Shown: positions 32,169 to 44,599 of the stretch, in pieces
Position numbering within the stretch: the stretch's first letter is position 1
How the letters are laid out: each line of letters begins with the position of its first letter
Source: Combretum micranthum
Taxonomy: Eukaryota > Streptophyta > Magnoliopsida > Myrtales > Combretaceae
Assembly (NCBI GenBank): GCA_024138025.1
Contig: JAMXBD010000717.1
Span: 372,001-436,000 of the forward strand
Direction: 5' to 3'
DNA: 64,000 nt
The notes under the pieces: model-generated
Seen by the model: the letters and a program-made list of their open reading frames with translations, nothing else
Told to the model about the DNA's origin: nothing
Databases searched by the model: none
Made by a program: the position numbers and the translations under genes

Positions 32169-35100
32169 AGATAACTTGCAACATAAATGGTGGAGCTGAT
32201 GAGCGGGCAAAGATTTAGTAGGAAGATCAGCAACTTGTTCAAAGGAGGGAACAAAAGAAACCTAGAGAAAACCACTGCGAATATAGTCTCGAATAAAATG
32301 AACATCTATGTCAATATGTTTAGTTCCTCCATGAAGGCAAGGATTAGATGCAATTAACAAAGCCGACTTGTTATCACAAAATAAATGAACAGAGATTGCA
32401 AAGAAGATAAGAGATCCACAAAAGTTCCTTGGTAGCAAAAGCTAAACTCCTATATTCAGCTTTGGTGCTAGATGTAGAAATAGTATTTTGTTTCTTAACT
32501 TTCCATGACACCAAAGATTTGCCCAAGAAGACATGATAGGCAAAAACGGATTTGCAATCAAAAGAATTGGTAGCCCAATCCCAATCACTAGAACCATTCA
32601 ACGATAGATCAATATCAAATGCATAAAAAAGACCAAGATCAGCCGATCCTTTGAGATACGAAGAAGTTGAAACAAAGCATGAAGATGGGGTACACGTGGT
32701 TTATGCAAAAACTGACTAAGGCAATGAACCCCAAACGCAACATCAAGACGTGTAAGAGTAATGTAAGGAAGTTTACCAAGAAGCCGCTAATAAAATGTAG
32801 GATCATCAAGGAGCTCACCATCATCAGGACTAGCTTTAAATCCACTGGGCAAAGGAGTGAGGGTTGGTTTCGTAGTTATTAAACCAGCATCAAGTAGCAC
32901 ATCAAGGATAAACTTTCTCTGATTAATCAAAAAGCTACTATCAAAACGACAAATTTCTAAACCCAAAAAATAACGGACTAAGCCAAGATCTTTAATAGTA
33001 AATTGATGGTTTAAACCCTGTTTAAGACCAGAAATTCCAGCAGAATTGGTGCTCGTAATGAGCATATTGTCAATATAAAGGAGAACAATGATAGATCCAG
33101 CATCCGAAAATTGTGTGTAAAGTGAATGATCATGAGATGATTGAGTAAAACCTTATCCAAGAAGAAAATTAGACAACTCTATATTCCATTGTCTAGCGGC
33201 TTGTTTCAAACCATGTAATGATCGTTTAAGTCGATAAACTTAAGAAGAAGTGGCTTTGTCATACCCTTGAGGAGGAATCATATATATTTATTCATCCAAA
33301 TGACCATCCAAAAACGCATTATTGATGTCAATTTGGTGAATATCCCAACGGAAAGAAGCAGCAACTACAAGAACAACTCTAACAGTACTTAACCGAGCAA
33401 TAAGAGAAAAAGTTTCATGAAAATCCTACCCTTCTTGTTAAGTAAACCCCTTAGTAACAAGCAAAGCTTTATAACGCTCTATACTCCCATCGGGTCTATA
33501 TTTAACTTTATTGATCCATTTAGAACCAATCGCCTTTTTATTTGGTGGTAAAGAAGTTAAGTCCCAAGTATCATTCAACTCAAGAGCATGTAATTCAGCA
33601 TGCATAGCATCAACCCACTCTTGATGACTCAAAGTAATTTGAAGGTTCTCGAATTTGTAAAACATTAGCAAGAGAAGCAACACAATCAATAGGGTGATTT
33701 TCGAAAGAATTGGCATGAAATAAAGGATATAAAGGAGTAGAAGAAGGGAAAGAAGGATCAAGAGAAGAATGAACCGAATGGACAAAGTCTTAAAGCCATT
33801 TAGGTGTTTACTTGTGTCTAGTAGATCGCCTTAGAATAGTTTCACTTGAAATAGAAGAGGACTCGACAAGAGGAGGATTAGAAACCAAAGGAATAACATC
33901 AGCAAAAGGAGAAGAACCAGATGGGGATTGTAAAGAAGAAACATGTGTATGTAAAGGCACATGAACAGGAGTAGAGGTGTGTAAAGGAAGAGAAGGTTCC
34001 TTAAATGGAAACTGAGACTCAAAGAAAATAACATCACGTGATATGAACATGGATTTCTGATCAAGATCATAAACTCTATATCCTTTATGAACAACAGCAT
34101 AGCCAATGAAAATACATCGCGTACATTTGGAGTCAAATTTATCTCTAGTAGGATTGTGTATCTGGGCAAAACACAAACAACCAAAAACACGCAAGTGTTT
34201 ATAGGTAGGTATATTTCCCAAAAAGCCTCTCATAAGGAGATTTCCACGCAAGAATGTGTGTTGGCATGCAGTTAATAAGATATGTGGCAGTAAGGATACA
34301 CCTACCCTAAAAAATTTTGGGTAAATTAGCATGTAATCTCAAGGCACGAGAAGTTTCAATCGTGTCTATGTTTTCTCTCAATACGGCCATTTTGTTGTGG
34401 TATATAGGGAATAGTGTGTTGATGTATTATTCCAAGGCTTGAGAAAAGATCAAAACATGAATTTGAGACAAATTCGCCACCATTATTAGTTCTAACAATT
34501 CTGGGACAGCAATGATAATGATTGGAAACATAGGTAAAAAAATGATGAAGAAGAGAATAAACTTGAGATTTATGATGCATCAAACATGTCCAAAGAGAAC
34601 GAATACAATCATCCAATATAGTCAAGACATATTATGCACCAGATAAAGAAGCAATGGGATAAGGTCCCCAAACGTCAAAATGAAGCAACTGGAAATGTAC
34701 ATAAGAAATTTTATCATTCCTTTTAAAAGGAATACAATGAAACTTTGCTTCTTGATATGTAACACAAAGAAAATCTTTAACATTGAAGTGTTCACAACCT
34801 TCCAAATGACTTAACTTCACAAGAGAAGTATGACAAAGTCTATCATGTAGTAAGTGGACATTTACCTTAGTATCAGAACAAACACTATTACAAGGTGAAA
34901 CATGTTTATTATGACCTACTAGACTAGAAGAAACAACAGATGACTCTGAAGTAATGGGAACATACAAGCCATTGTACTCCTTTGCAAGAGCAACAAGCTT
35001 GTCATGTATCAGGTCCTGGAAAGTACATTGAGAAAAGGTGAATTTGGCTACTAGGTTATGATCAGCAACAAGCTTGTGTATGGATAACAAATTATAAGAA

Positions 35101-36295
35101 AATTGAGGTACAAACATCACATTTGTAAGTGTTAAGATAGAGTTAATATGAACCGATCCAACTCGATCAACAATAACCACTCAACCATCAGGCATACGAA
35201 TTGAAATGGGTTTAGAAAGGACATATATGTCATGTAAAATGTTCAAGTCTGGGGTCATGTGATTACTTGCGCCACTGTCCACAACCTAAAAACCTTTTTC
35301 ATTACTTTGTGAGCTAAAACAAAAAGAGGGAGAAGATATACTTGCAAATTGGATGGAATTAGCTGCTACAAAGCTTTCTAAAGACCCCTGCTCTTTCATT
35401 AACTTCATCATTTCAGAACAAATGAATTGAAGCATCCCTCTATCAACAATGGAAGAACTCAACATATGCTGATCATCAACTGTCGTACTACAATCTAAAG
35501 GAGTCAAAAATTGGTTTTCACAGCTAGAACAGTTAACTATGTTAGCACTCATTGACTTCCTTCCTTTGATAACTCGTTTCCCTTTAAACCAATCAGGATA
35601 CCCAACTAGCTGAAAACATTTATCAATTGAATGACCTTCCCTTTTGCAATGCTTACATATAATTCTCTTAAACCCTCTCTTATCACTAGAATTACGTGAA
35701 TCATGCAAAATAGCATCAGATTTAACTTATAAGCTGACATTTCAACCCTTGAATTAAGAACTCGATTCACATTTGGCAATGGTTCCATAGATAGAATATG
35801 ATTCCTAACTCCCTCATAAGCATCATTCAATCCCATTAAAAATTACATCAGTTTGCTTCTAGAATCATATTCTACTAATTTTTCTTTTAGATCACATCTA
35901 CACGAATCCATTATTCCACAATTGCAACTTGGAAATACACAAAGAGCATTTAACTCATCCCAACATCTTTTGAGCTTATTATAGTATAAACCTACTGATT
36001 GATTTTCTTGTTTTTGATTAGAAATATCATGCTCAAGTTGAAAAATCAGAAGACCACTAGCAGTTCCATACTGTTCGACTATCTGATTCCAAAGTTCATG
36101 GGAAGAAGAAGCAAGCATACAAAAATCCTTGTGCAAGATCTAGTGTCATTAATTTTAATATCCAACATGAAACCATGTAATCACAACTACATCGCTTAGC
36201 ATGATCATAAGAATCATTCTCAGGTTTAGGAATAGATCCATCAATAAACCCTAATTTCAATTTGGCACCCAAGGCCATTTTAACTGAACGACTCT
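32169..36295 (-). pseudogene. Copia gag-pol pseudogene
   Basis: Order on the minus strand: gag starts near 36280 (MALGAKLKLGFIDGSIPKP), then ELWNQIVEQYGTASG and KLKRCWDELNAL (UBN2-type gag), and a zinc knuckle CKHCKREGHSIDKC near 35655. The protease part lies at 35300-35000. Integrase shows HDRLCHTSLVKLS, FDVWGPY, ILDDCIRSLW, VRTNNGGEF and NGRIERKHR (34850-34365). Reverse transcriptase shows ALELNDTWDL, GSKWINKVKY (33600-33500) and VLLYIDNML near 33070, where the catalytic YVDD has become YIDN. RNase H shows STSSTKAEYRSLA and CDNKSALLIASN (32480-32360), ending near 32170. Stops within every domain and the RT active-site change make it inactive. Confidence 0.92.
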
Positions 36296-36493
36296 ACGGT
36301 TAAAAATTCTTGCCATTGAAAATCTGATTTTCAATGCTCATGCCTGGATTATCAAATCCCAACAAATATAAAGGATCGCTAATAGTTTGATTCATTTTTA
36401 GAAAATCGAAGGAATGAAAAACCTAAGGAAAATGAAAATATCCTATCATGAATTTGTGAAAAACAACAATAGGTCTAGATCGAACCTACTGCT

Positions 36494-36505
36494 ATTCTGA
36501 TACCA
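36494..36505 (-). other. Primer-binding site of the Copia element
   Basis: The minus strand reads TGGTATCAGAAT, matching the first nine bases of the usual initiator-Met site, directly adjoining the 5' LTR. Confidence 0.85.
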
Positions 36506-36727
36506 TATGAGAAATTTTGATCAAATATGTTCGATGATTTCTCCATGACAGCAAAGTAAAAAGAAAGGAACTGAGCTGAAAGAGGAAAGTAAAGTTGTTA
36601 AAATGAATAAATGTGTACACTACTTCTAGCAATTTGTTACAAGATAGATATATACAAGGAAAGTAAAGAACACGTGTGAGACTAGCACATGTAAAAAATA
36701 ATTAACTAAAAATCTAATATTCTCACA
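36506..36727 (-). repeat. 5' LTR of the Copia element, 222 bp
   Basis: On the minus strand it begins TGTGAGAATATT and ends TTTCTCATA, nearly perfect terminal inverted repeats. GGTTT follows on the plus strand as the target duplication. Confidence 0.9.
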
Positions 36728-37330
36728 GGTTTCACTCACTTGTTTAAATTCCTTAACATTATGTGAACTACCGAGATTGAAAAAGATTTCTCATAGTCAA
36801 TATGGACTAAATTTAAGCAATCTTAAGTCTTTAGGACTTTTTAGATGCCAATCACCTGTTGTATGCTCTTGATTCCAGTTTGATGAAACAGTTGAAGACT
36901 TTGGAATCCTTGGCAATTGAAGAATGTGAGTCGATGGAAACGGTTTTCCAGTTGGAAAGGTTGGACACTCATGAAGGTATCTCAACTCAACTCAGTCTTT
37001 GCAAATCAATCTGAAAATAAGTAAATTACCAAGGTTAAAGAAAATATGGAATGAGAATCCCCAAGAAATTCCATTTGACCTTGTGCTGAAGAATCTTGAG
37101 GTGTCTCATTGTGACAAATTGGAAAATCTTTTTTCGATATACATGGCGGAGACTAAGAGCCATTAGTCCCATATCCATTGCATCATATATGGCGATGAAG
37201 GAATTTCTAAAAGAAGAAAGCGATGATCAAGAAGTTGAATTTCCTTCGTTGTCCTATCAAGTATTTCTAATATGGAAAATCTTACAATGTTGTCCCATGG
37301 AAATCACTGTTGTCTATTCCCCTGCTTAAT
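36728..37330 (+). pseudogene. CC-NBS-LRR resistance gene, piece 3: later LRR exon
   Basis: It starts with the exon sequence GTTTCACTCACTTG that belongs after the intron ending at 32008. Readable parts are LPRLKKISHSQYG and NLSNLKSLGLF, SSLMKQLKTLESLAIEECESME (36880-36945), PRLKKIWNENPQEIPFDLVL (37030-37085), NLEVSHCDKLENLFSIYMAE and EFLKEESDDQEVEFPSLSYQVF. This is the repeating '..L..LKKIW.....L.NL..L.V..C..L..LF....' pattern of long CNL LRR regions. Multiple frame breaks are present. The match ends near 37330. Confidence 0.88.
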
Positions 37331-38270
37331 GCAATTGATAAATGAAGGCATTTGTCTCCATGAATCACCGAGAGGAAGAGCTTTCAAGTGAAGGTGGGTC
37401 TATGTGTCTTTAATATGATATTAGTGACAAGTATGCATCAAAGTGTAAATGACCTTGGAAATTGTATGACCTTGATTGGGTTTGGGTATTAAGATAAGTT
37501 ACGATTCTAAAATTTCGAAATTTGTAGTCATAAGCAGAATATGATCTCATGCTAACCATCGAAGTAACTGCTTAAATGTATAACCTATATATTATATATT
37601 CTAGTATTTGTATTTCTTGTAATCTGGTTTGATTCGGTTCACATTTCACTATTGGCTTACACAATTTACACGGTATGATACAGAATTTCAAGTATAAGAA
37701 AATGAATAAATAATTAATGAGTGGACTATAAAAGCATATATGAATATAGAAAGCAAAAGAACTATCGATAATAATCCCCTCAAGGTGAATAGGGATTATG
37801 CACTTGCAGAATGCTAAGTTTCTTTGATCTAGGGATTGGGAGTGAAATACCGCAAATATCCATCTAGATTAGAAATTGAGTTTAGATAAATTAAATTAAT
37901 CAAATGAATTATAGGATTTAATTAGACAAGTTGGCATAATTTAATTAGCTAATAATTAAGTTGGTTTTGAGATTTGAAATTCCTCAAATCCCTAAACATG
38001 TTCTAAAAATGTTTAGAGGATTCCTAAACATTCAATTTAGACCAAAAATACTAATTCCTAAATCTCAACAAAATTTGAGTTCATTTGCTTGAATAAAAAT
38101 ATCAGTTCTTAAAGCCGAACTCAAATTTAATATCTTTGTATCCAAATTAAATTCCTAAATTAAGTTCTTATTATAAGATCTTAATTTGTAACATATCGGT
38201 TCAGAAATCATCTTTTAAATACTTCTGAAACTATAGATATTGATCTGATAGTTCTAAACTTATACCCTAT
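37331..38270. other. Intergenic DNA between LRR piece 3 and LTR copy C
   Basis: AT-rich with no recognisable frame. Repeated 'attcctaaat' words at 37980-38170 may belong to the outer part of the following LTR, whose left edge is not resolved. Confidence 0.45.
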
Positions 38271-41243
38271 TTCTAATATATATATATATTTAGTTTATCC
38301 TTTCTTTTTCTTTTATTTCCCTTTTGCTGCCATCCCTTTCCTTTTCTCTTTTTTTTTTTACGTTTCCTTTTTTCTTCTTTCTTCTTCTTCTTCTTCTTCT
38401 TTTTTCTTTCTTTCTTTCTCCAAATTCAAGGCTTGAATCTCAAGATCAAAGCCAACTAGAGGATGAATCAAGATTAGGAGATGAACTAGATAGAGAAAAC
38501 CGAGCTAGAGGATGAAGCTTCAACTTCTTTTCTTCTCAAAAGCTAAGTTTTCTATTTCTATTTCTATTTCCCTTTCTTTTACTTGTTATTTACATTTCTA
38601 ATTGATGAATTGATGTTGAATTGAGTTGGAAGTGCTTTTTACATTTGTATTTGTTGGTTTAATGGTGGATAGAAGTGGGGAGTTGAGTTTGAGGAAGAAT
38701 ATGATGAATTGTAGTTTGTGATGGTTTGATTGTTGTTTGAAGTTTTTGGAGGAAGATTGAAGTGTTAGAAGTTGTTATTAAAGTTTATTTAATGTTAGAA
38801 TTGATATAGGAAGCTTAGGAAATGATTTGAAGAAGTTTTGATAAAAGAAAGTGTAAAAAAAATCTCTTTTCGCAACCTGTTCTGTCTTCAACGCCGGCTC
38901 CTGGAGCTTCTACGCTGCCGGCTCTGAGGCGGTGTTGAAGGGAACAGAATGCATTTTCTTAAAGCTGCCTCCAACGCTGCTAGCTTTGAGCCTTTACGCT
39001 GCCGGCTTTGAAATTTACGCCGCCGGCTTTGAAGGGTCTGTATTCGTTTTACTCAGTGCCCTGTTTCACAGCCTCTTCGTATTTTGGCCATAACTTTTTC
39101 GTACGACCTCCGATTGAAGTGATTCAAGTTGATATAAAAATATATTAAAAAGATATCTACAACTTTCATGTTTTGAGTTTTTACAAATTCGAAACGTATC
39201 GATGCTTAAATTTTGATTCTTTCCGGCTGTTGTGTTTTCCTAAACAAAATTAAAACTTGTTTTTTATTTCTAAATGTTTATTGTTAAGTGCAAATTGATC
39301 TTTTTGAGATAAAATGAGATAGATAAGTGATGTTTGATGTGTTATGTTGATAGATTGATTTAATTAAACATGACTTAGATAGATTTATAGATTTAATGAA
39401 TAATTGAGTTAAATATGCAAGTTTAACATAAAATGAATCTAGTTATAATCTAAGTTCAACTTGACTAAATGAACTTGAATGAGTTAAAATAAATTAGATT
39501 GAGTTAGTTTAATTACTTTGGCTTAGTAATTAGATTAAATGATTAATTCTAATGAGTTTGACTTAATGGACTCAATTAAACTAAAATGAACTAGATTTCT
39601 TAAACTTAATCCACTTAGCTTGGCTTTGAATTAAATGGCTAAGGTTAATCAATTTGACTTGGTAAATGACTTAAATGACTAATTCTAATCAATTTGACTA
39701 AGGTTAAGCTAAAATGGGTTAGTAACAAATAATTGGGTTAAATGAATGTGTTAGGGCGATCTTTGAATAACATGAGGAATATGTTGTTTCGAATGTTTAA
39801 TTGTTTTGGATTTATATGTTTTTGAATATAAATGTTTTGTTGATGCTTTGTGGATAAGAAACCATAATCAAAGTGAAAAGAAATACTTTGACAGACAAAG
39901 GAGAACCGTCCATACTTTGGCGGGGCAATTTATCGCAGCCATAGTGGGGTTCCACATTAGTGTCTGCTCAAATAGGATCTCAATAAAATTTGGTATAGAT
40001 GACATAGTAATTGATTAGATTGAGCTAGTTTAATTGATTGGTTTTTTAATTGTTTTGTAAGGAGTTGGTGGATCTTTTACAAAAGGAAATAAACTCATTT
40101 GAGTTTCTGTCAAGTAGTGGACATCGTCATTGGGGTTCATGTTTTTCTTACAGGCGATCTTATATAAGGTATGCAGTAACTTGCATGTTGGATGTTAGGA
40201 TAGGCATCTAAAATAATTAAGAACTTAAACTTGACTTAATAATTGATGAGTGTTGATTGTCTTTTACGCCATTAAATTTGGTTCGGAGAGCTGCACCTTG
40301 CTCAGATTGGGGGCATGGTACTGTTTCGTTATTGGATAGATTTATCTAGGAGATATAAGTATCCGAGCTACTTATATCAATCCCCTGAGCGTCGTGATGC
40401 GTTACTCAGGATCCCCTAGTATTACGGGCTATGCCGGAAGGTGGGGCTGCCTAGTTTGTATGAACAGTAGGGACCACTCAGGGAGGCAGACGTGATACTA
40501 GATCCTTGATGCCCGGAGTTTGAATACTCCGGTGTTGATTTGTTTACTTTAAAGAAAGATAATAACTTGTGATTGTCGCATTTGCATTTAGTAAGCTCGT
40601 GTGTCACTTCGTGTGTGATTGTGTTGCTGTGTACTAGGCTTCGGCTCATTCTTGTTGTTGTTATTCTTTTTACAGGTTTTGTTGTTGATAAAGACGATGT
40701 TGATGAAGTTGATAATGATGAGTTCTTGTCGATGTTGGTAATGATGGATGATGAGATGATGATGTTATTGCTATTGATGATGCTTGACTCGGGTTTTGGC
40801 CATGTGATGATTCGGAGAGAATTTGTGGATGAGTGAAGTGAGTAGGAGCGTGGATGTAGTTAGTTATTTTATTTCTTTTTGTTTTGTATTAGTGAGAGCT
40901 GGATTTATGATTTAAACTTGTTATATTCTTTAAAGGGCATAGTAGAGCCCGTGTTCTGTAATTTAACATTTGCTAAGCTTTGTTTAATCCAATAATTCTC
41001 CACTTGAGAAAAGTGGAAGTTTTGAAATGTCTTTATTTCTAAATTGTTTTATAAAATTATTTCCTCTGCTAAATCCAGTTGTTGCCAGAATCTAACTAAA
41101 CGATTTCATAATCTAAAATCGAATAGCAATGTTCAACATAAACACCTTCTTTAAATACAACCTTACGTATAATTCGTAAGAGTTATACGTGGTTGGGGAC
41201 TTGGTGTGCTTAATTTGAGAATTGAGCATGTCGGGTCTTTACA
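38270..41243 (+). repeat. LTR of the copy A/B family, plus orientation (copy C, probably solo)
   Basis: It ends GTCGGGTCTTTACA at 41243, matching the ...GTCTTTACA end of copy A. The next bases (GGGAGAG) are not a primer-binding site, so the internal region is absent and a solo LTR is likely. It shares with A and B the 'ctacttatatcaatcccctgagc..cgt..gcgttactcagga' block (about 40370-40412), the 'ataactttttcgtacgacctccgattgaagtgattcaa' block near 39090 and the 'cactcggagtttgaa'-type region near 40515. The left edge is a guess based on a TATA-like run at 38278. A chance frame at 38324-38515 is simple repeat. Confidence 0.65.
38885..39050. repeat. GCCGGC phrase array in LTR copy C
   Basis: Four or five variants of ACGC(T/C)GCCGGCT(T/C)TGA occur, including ACGCCGGCTCCTGGAGC and GGCTCTGAGGCGGTGTTGAAGG. 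The block stands directly upstream of the conserved 39090 region, the same relative place as the CACG/CGTG array of copy A. Confidence 0.75.
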
Positions 41244-42778
41244 GGGAGAGACCGAGAAACAACTAAGAGGGTGTGAGGAATTAAGATTATTGGGATAAGA
41301 GATAAAAGTGAGCTTAGTGAAAGTGTGAACTATTGTAAAAGTTTTGTCTGACCTGAAGGTTAGTGTGCATGACGATGAAATAAAGGAGTGTAGTCATTGA
41401 AGATTTGGGAGACTAGAGGCCAATGCCTTGGCGTTAGGGTTGGGTTCATCGTATGTGGAGCCTTTAGCCTTTTCAAACTGAAACAGGAACCAACTTAAAA
41501 TATATAAAAAATATATATATGCGGTTTGATTCGATCGTACGAGCAACTCTAGTAAACATGATTTGTATTATATGGCTAATATATCTAACTTGATTGGACA
41601 AATACAATAGAAATTCTACAACAAAAATTCATTATTCTTTAATCGTGATTTATAAATGCTGTATTTCTATCATTATTTTATTACCCCTTTTTTTTTTAAT
41701 TTCTTATACTTGTATCTGCTATTTTTTGCTTTATGCAGCCATAATATCCTGTAATTTTGAATGTTTAGGTTTTGGATATTTATGGCTAATAATATTTTAC
41801 CTTGATAAGGTGAAGTATAAAACTATATGTTCAGTAGGTTATTTGGGTATAAATTTTAAGACCATTTAAGGGGTGATAAAATAGGTTATGATTCTAAACT
41901 TTTGACTACTTAAGCGTAAAACGTCAAAAACACGATAAGATATACAGCATGGATCTTAGTCCTAACCATGCTACGCCCACTTGCCAACATGGAATGGATT
42001 AGAATAAAATGGGATCAAAGAAGTGATGAATGGAAAATTGATTCCTAAATTTGAAAACATCAAGCTGTGAAATGGAATGTGTATATAGTGATTTTTATCA
42101 AAAGTGCCTTTAGTTAGAAGGTAACTAAAGTGCGTATACATCAATGAGGGGGGACCATTCCACCTTTATGAGGTAACTAAAGTATGTATACATTAGTGAG
42201 GGATATTTATCAAAAGTGCTTTCAATAAGAAGGTAATAAATGTATGTATACAGCAATGAGGGATGATCACTCCACCTTCTAAAATCAAATGGCCTCAAAT
42301 ATAAGAAAAAGGAATAAAGAAATCAAAATTCTTTTCTGAGTTCATCCCCATATACTAAATATATCATCTTAGCATTTGCTTGGATTATTATTATTTTTTT
42401 AATTTGTATCCGATATGTATCTTGGCTTAGCATCTAAACGACTATTTTATTTTTATCTTATCTATTATTATTTTATCATTATAAGAAAAATGGTGATTAT
42501 GTATGAGATAGGATGCGTAAATTCATGTGATTTTTAGGAAAAGGAATTATAAAAATATATTTTATATATTAAAGAAGATTTTAACTTGTCTTTTTTTCGT
42601 GAAAAATGAATAAAGTGAAACATTGGGTATATAATTTCATATGAGGGGTATATTTGTATTTTTCCATAATTTTATTGGCATTTGTTTCTTTGACAAACAC
42701 ATCCACTGAAGCGGATTTTAAACAACCCTCAACTTCTACTCCATTTTATATGCACGCTTTCGTACAGGGCATAACAAT
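41244..42778. other. Intergenic DNA with a three-copy tandem repeat
   Basis: No gene seen. At 42113-42290 three diverged copies of 'gaaggtaa(c/t)taaa..tatacat.a.tgaggg..' occur, two followed by 'atcattccacctt'-like ends. The two 'atttttatcaaaagtgc(c/t)tt' lead-ins are at about 42091 and 42206. Confidence 0.55.
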
Positions 42779-42905
42779 TAGGGCTGTGTATGATCGAACC
42801 ACAAATTAGACCGAATTGAACGATTATGAAATTTTGGTTCTTTTGAAAATGATGGGATTCAAACCTTAAATCAAACCATATGGTTTGAATCAAATAAAAC
42901 TTTTT
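42779..42905. mobile_element. hAT-like end (left part of an interrupted MITE)
   Basis: It starts TAGGGCTGTGTATGATCGAACC and contains 'accatatggtttgaatcaaa' subterminal words. A possible partner with 'aaaccgattgtacatat' lies near 44560-44610, on the far side of an LTR remnant, so the MITE may have been split by it. Confidence 0.4.
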
Positions 42906-42959
42906 TACATATAGAATAAATTCAAATATATTTTTTTTATTGTTAAAAAAATCTTAATT

Positions 42960-44458
42960 AATTGTGAATTTTTTATTTAGATACGTTATGTTTGTAATAA
43001 TTGAATTAGATTAGTTTAGACACCTTATTTTGGCGAATTATTAAATTATTGTTAATTATATGTTAATATTAAGGCTAAGTTGAAGAATTAGATTAATTTT
43101 TGTAATTATAAAAGGATTAGGATTAAAAATGAATAAGATTAGGGAAATAAAGATGATAGATGTAATATAAAGGAAAATATTTTATAATGAAGGGTAGTAG
43201 TGTCATTTATTATAAAATGAGAGGGTTTTATAGTCCATCCTTATAAGTTTTATTTATGTGTATTATATGGTTGGCATATAATACATGAGGTATCTTTTCA
43301 TTTCTTGTGCTGTTACAAGAATTGAAGGGTTTCGTGTCTTTTCGTTTCCTGTGCTGTTACAAGAATTGAAGGATTTCTTGTCTTTTTGTTTCCAAAGTAC
43401 TGTTATGGAAATTGAAGGGTCACAAAAGTTTATTTATATCTTTACCCTATTCCTCTTCTTTCTAAACCTAGAAACCTCTCTAAAAAGATCTATTGTGAGT
43501 TTTTCATCAAGAGGAGATCAAGATTTTGGTTCAGGAGCTTTCGAGGAAGAACCTATTTTGATTCAAGATCTGGTTTTTGGAGATCTAATAAAATCTAGGA
43601 TCAATTAAAGGTAAGATCTATCTTAGAATTTCTAATTTCTCAATATTAGAAAATTATAAGATTATGATCGTAGTTTATTATTTGTTTGAATTAAGGTTCT
43701 GTTCAAGCGAGATATGCACATCTAGGTAAGTGTGGATCTAAACTAACCTTTGTGGTTCTAAAATTATAATCTTTTCTAGTAATTGTTTTATGAATTGAGA
43801 ATTTATATATTGAAGGAATTGTGGAGATAACTAAGAATTTTGGTGAAAGATGTGTTTGAAGGTTTTACTGAATTGTGAAAAAAAAAAAAAGAAAATCTGT
43901 GTTGATTTTTTATAGATCTGTGATTAGGAGTAAAATTTATAGAATTCAGGGTTAGAATTTTATTATGTGCATGAAATCAAAATTGATTGAGATATGTTGT
44001 GGATCAGGAATTCTTGTAAGATTAGGAATTCTTTTCTGATAGAAGTTATATTGGTGAGATTAGAGTTGAAGCAAATCCAGGTACGACCAATCCCTGCTTG
44101 TTGTTTTGGCCTGTAAGATTAGTATTGCTTGATTAGTTGTGGGGATAGAATTTTTTAATGAACTTAATTTTATCCGGCTTAATAATTATCTGATTGGTTG
44201 TGTTTGGCTTTGACCAGCAAAGACCTGGCAGACAGTAATACTAGTGAGGCACCCTGATGATCTATGTGTGAGGTTGTCTCCAATGGACTCGTACATAGAG
44301 ATGATTTCGGTAGAATTAGAAGGAAACGGCAATGTGAGATACTTTTATGTATGTTTACAAGTGATATTTGAAAATTTGTGGATATTAGAGTCTTAGCGTG
44401 TCCTATTCAAGAGATGACACGTGGTAGGTTGTAATGCCTTATTATAGGGCGTTACAAT
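42960..44458 (+). repeat. LTR-like remnant ending in GGGCGTTACA
   Basis: The end ...CCTTATTATAGGGCGTTACA at 44458 and the 'ttagcgtgtcc...gatgacacgtggtaggttgtaatgcc' stretch before it look like the 3' end of a Gypsy LTR of the TGTAACGCCC...GGGCGTTACA type. The left edge is not found and no primer site follows, so this is a solo or truncated LTR. A 107-codon frame at 43285-43608 lies inside it and is not recognisable as protein. Confidence 0.45.
43289..43425. repeat. Tandem repeat, three copies of about 45 bp
   Basis: The unit is 'tcttttc.tttc.tgtgctgttacaagaattgaagg.tttc'. The first two copies are nearly identical and the third is diverged. Confidence 0.8.
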
Positions 44459-44599
44459 AGATATAATATAATTACATATATAATATCATATATATTACAT
44501 TATGAATTAAAAAATACTATTCATCTTCTTCTTCTTTGGGTCGATTTTTTGCCTGATCTTAGATCCGATTTTGACAAACCGATTGTACATATAAAAAGT

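Larger units (their letters stand above)
32013..36727 (-). mobile_element. Complete but inactive Copia retrotransposon in the NBS-LRR gene
   Basis: Minus-strand element with a 5' LTR (36506-36727), a primer-binding site, gag-protease-integrase-RT-RNase H and a truncated 3' LTR (32013-32168). The target duplication GGTTT lies at 32008-32012 and 36728-36732. The shared LTR part differs at roughly 13 of 150 positions by eye, so the insertion is old. About ten stops or shifts interrupt the polyprotein. Confidence 0.93.

Noticed and set aside
38324..38515. Plus frame with Phe/Leu-rich start, like a signal peptide
   Set aside because: It is a translation of a TTC/TTTC simple repeat inside LTR copy C.
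43285..43608. 107-codon plus frame
   Set aside because: Its first third is a 45-bp tandem repeat and the rest lies in an LTR-like remnant. No family resemblance.
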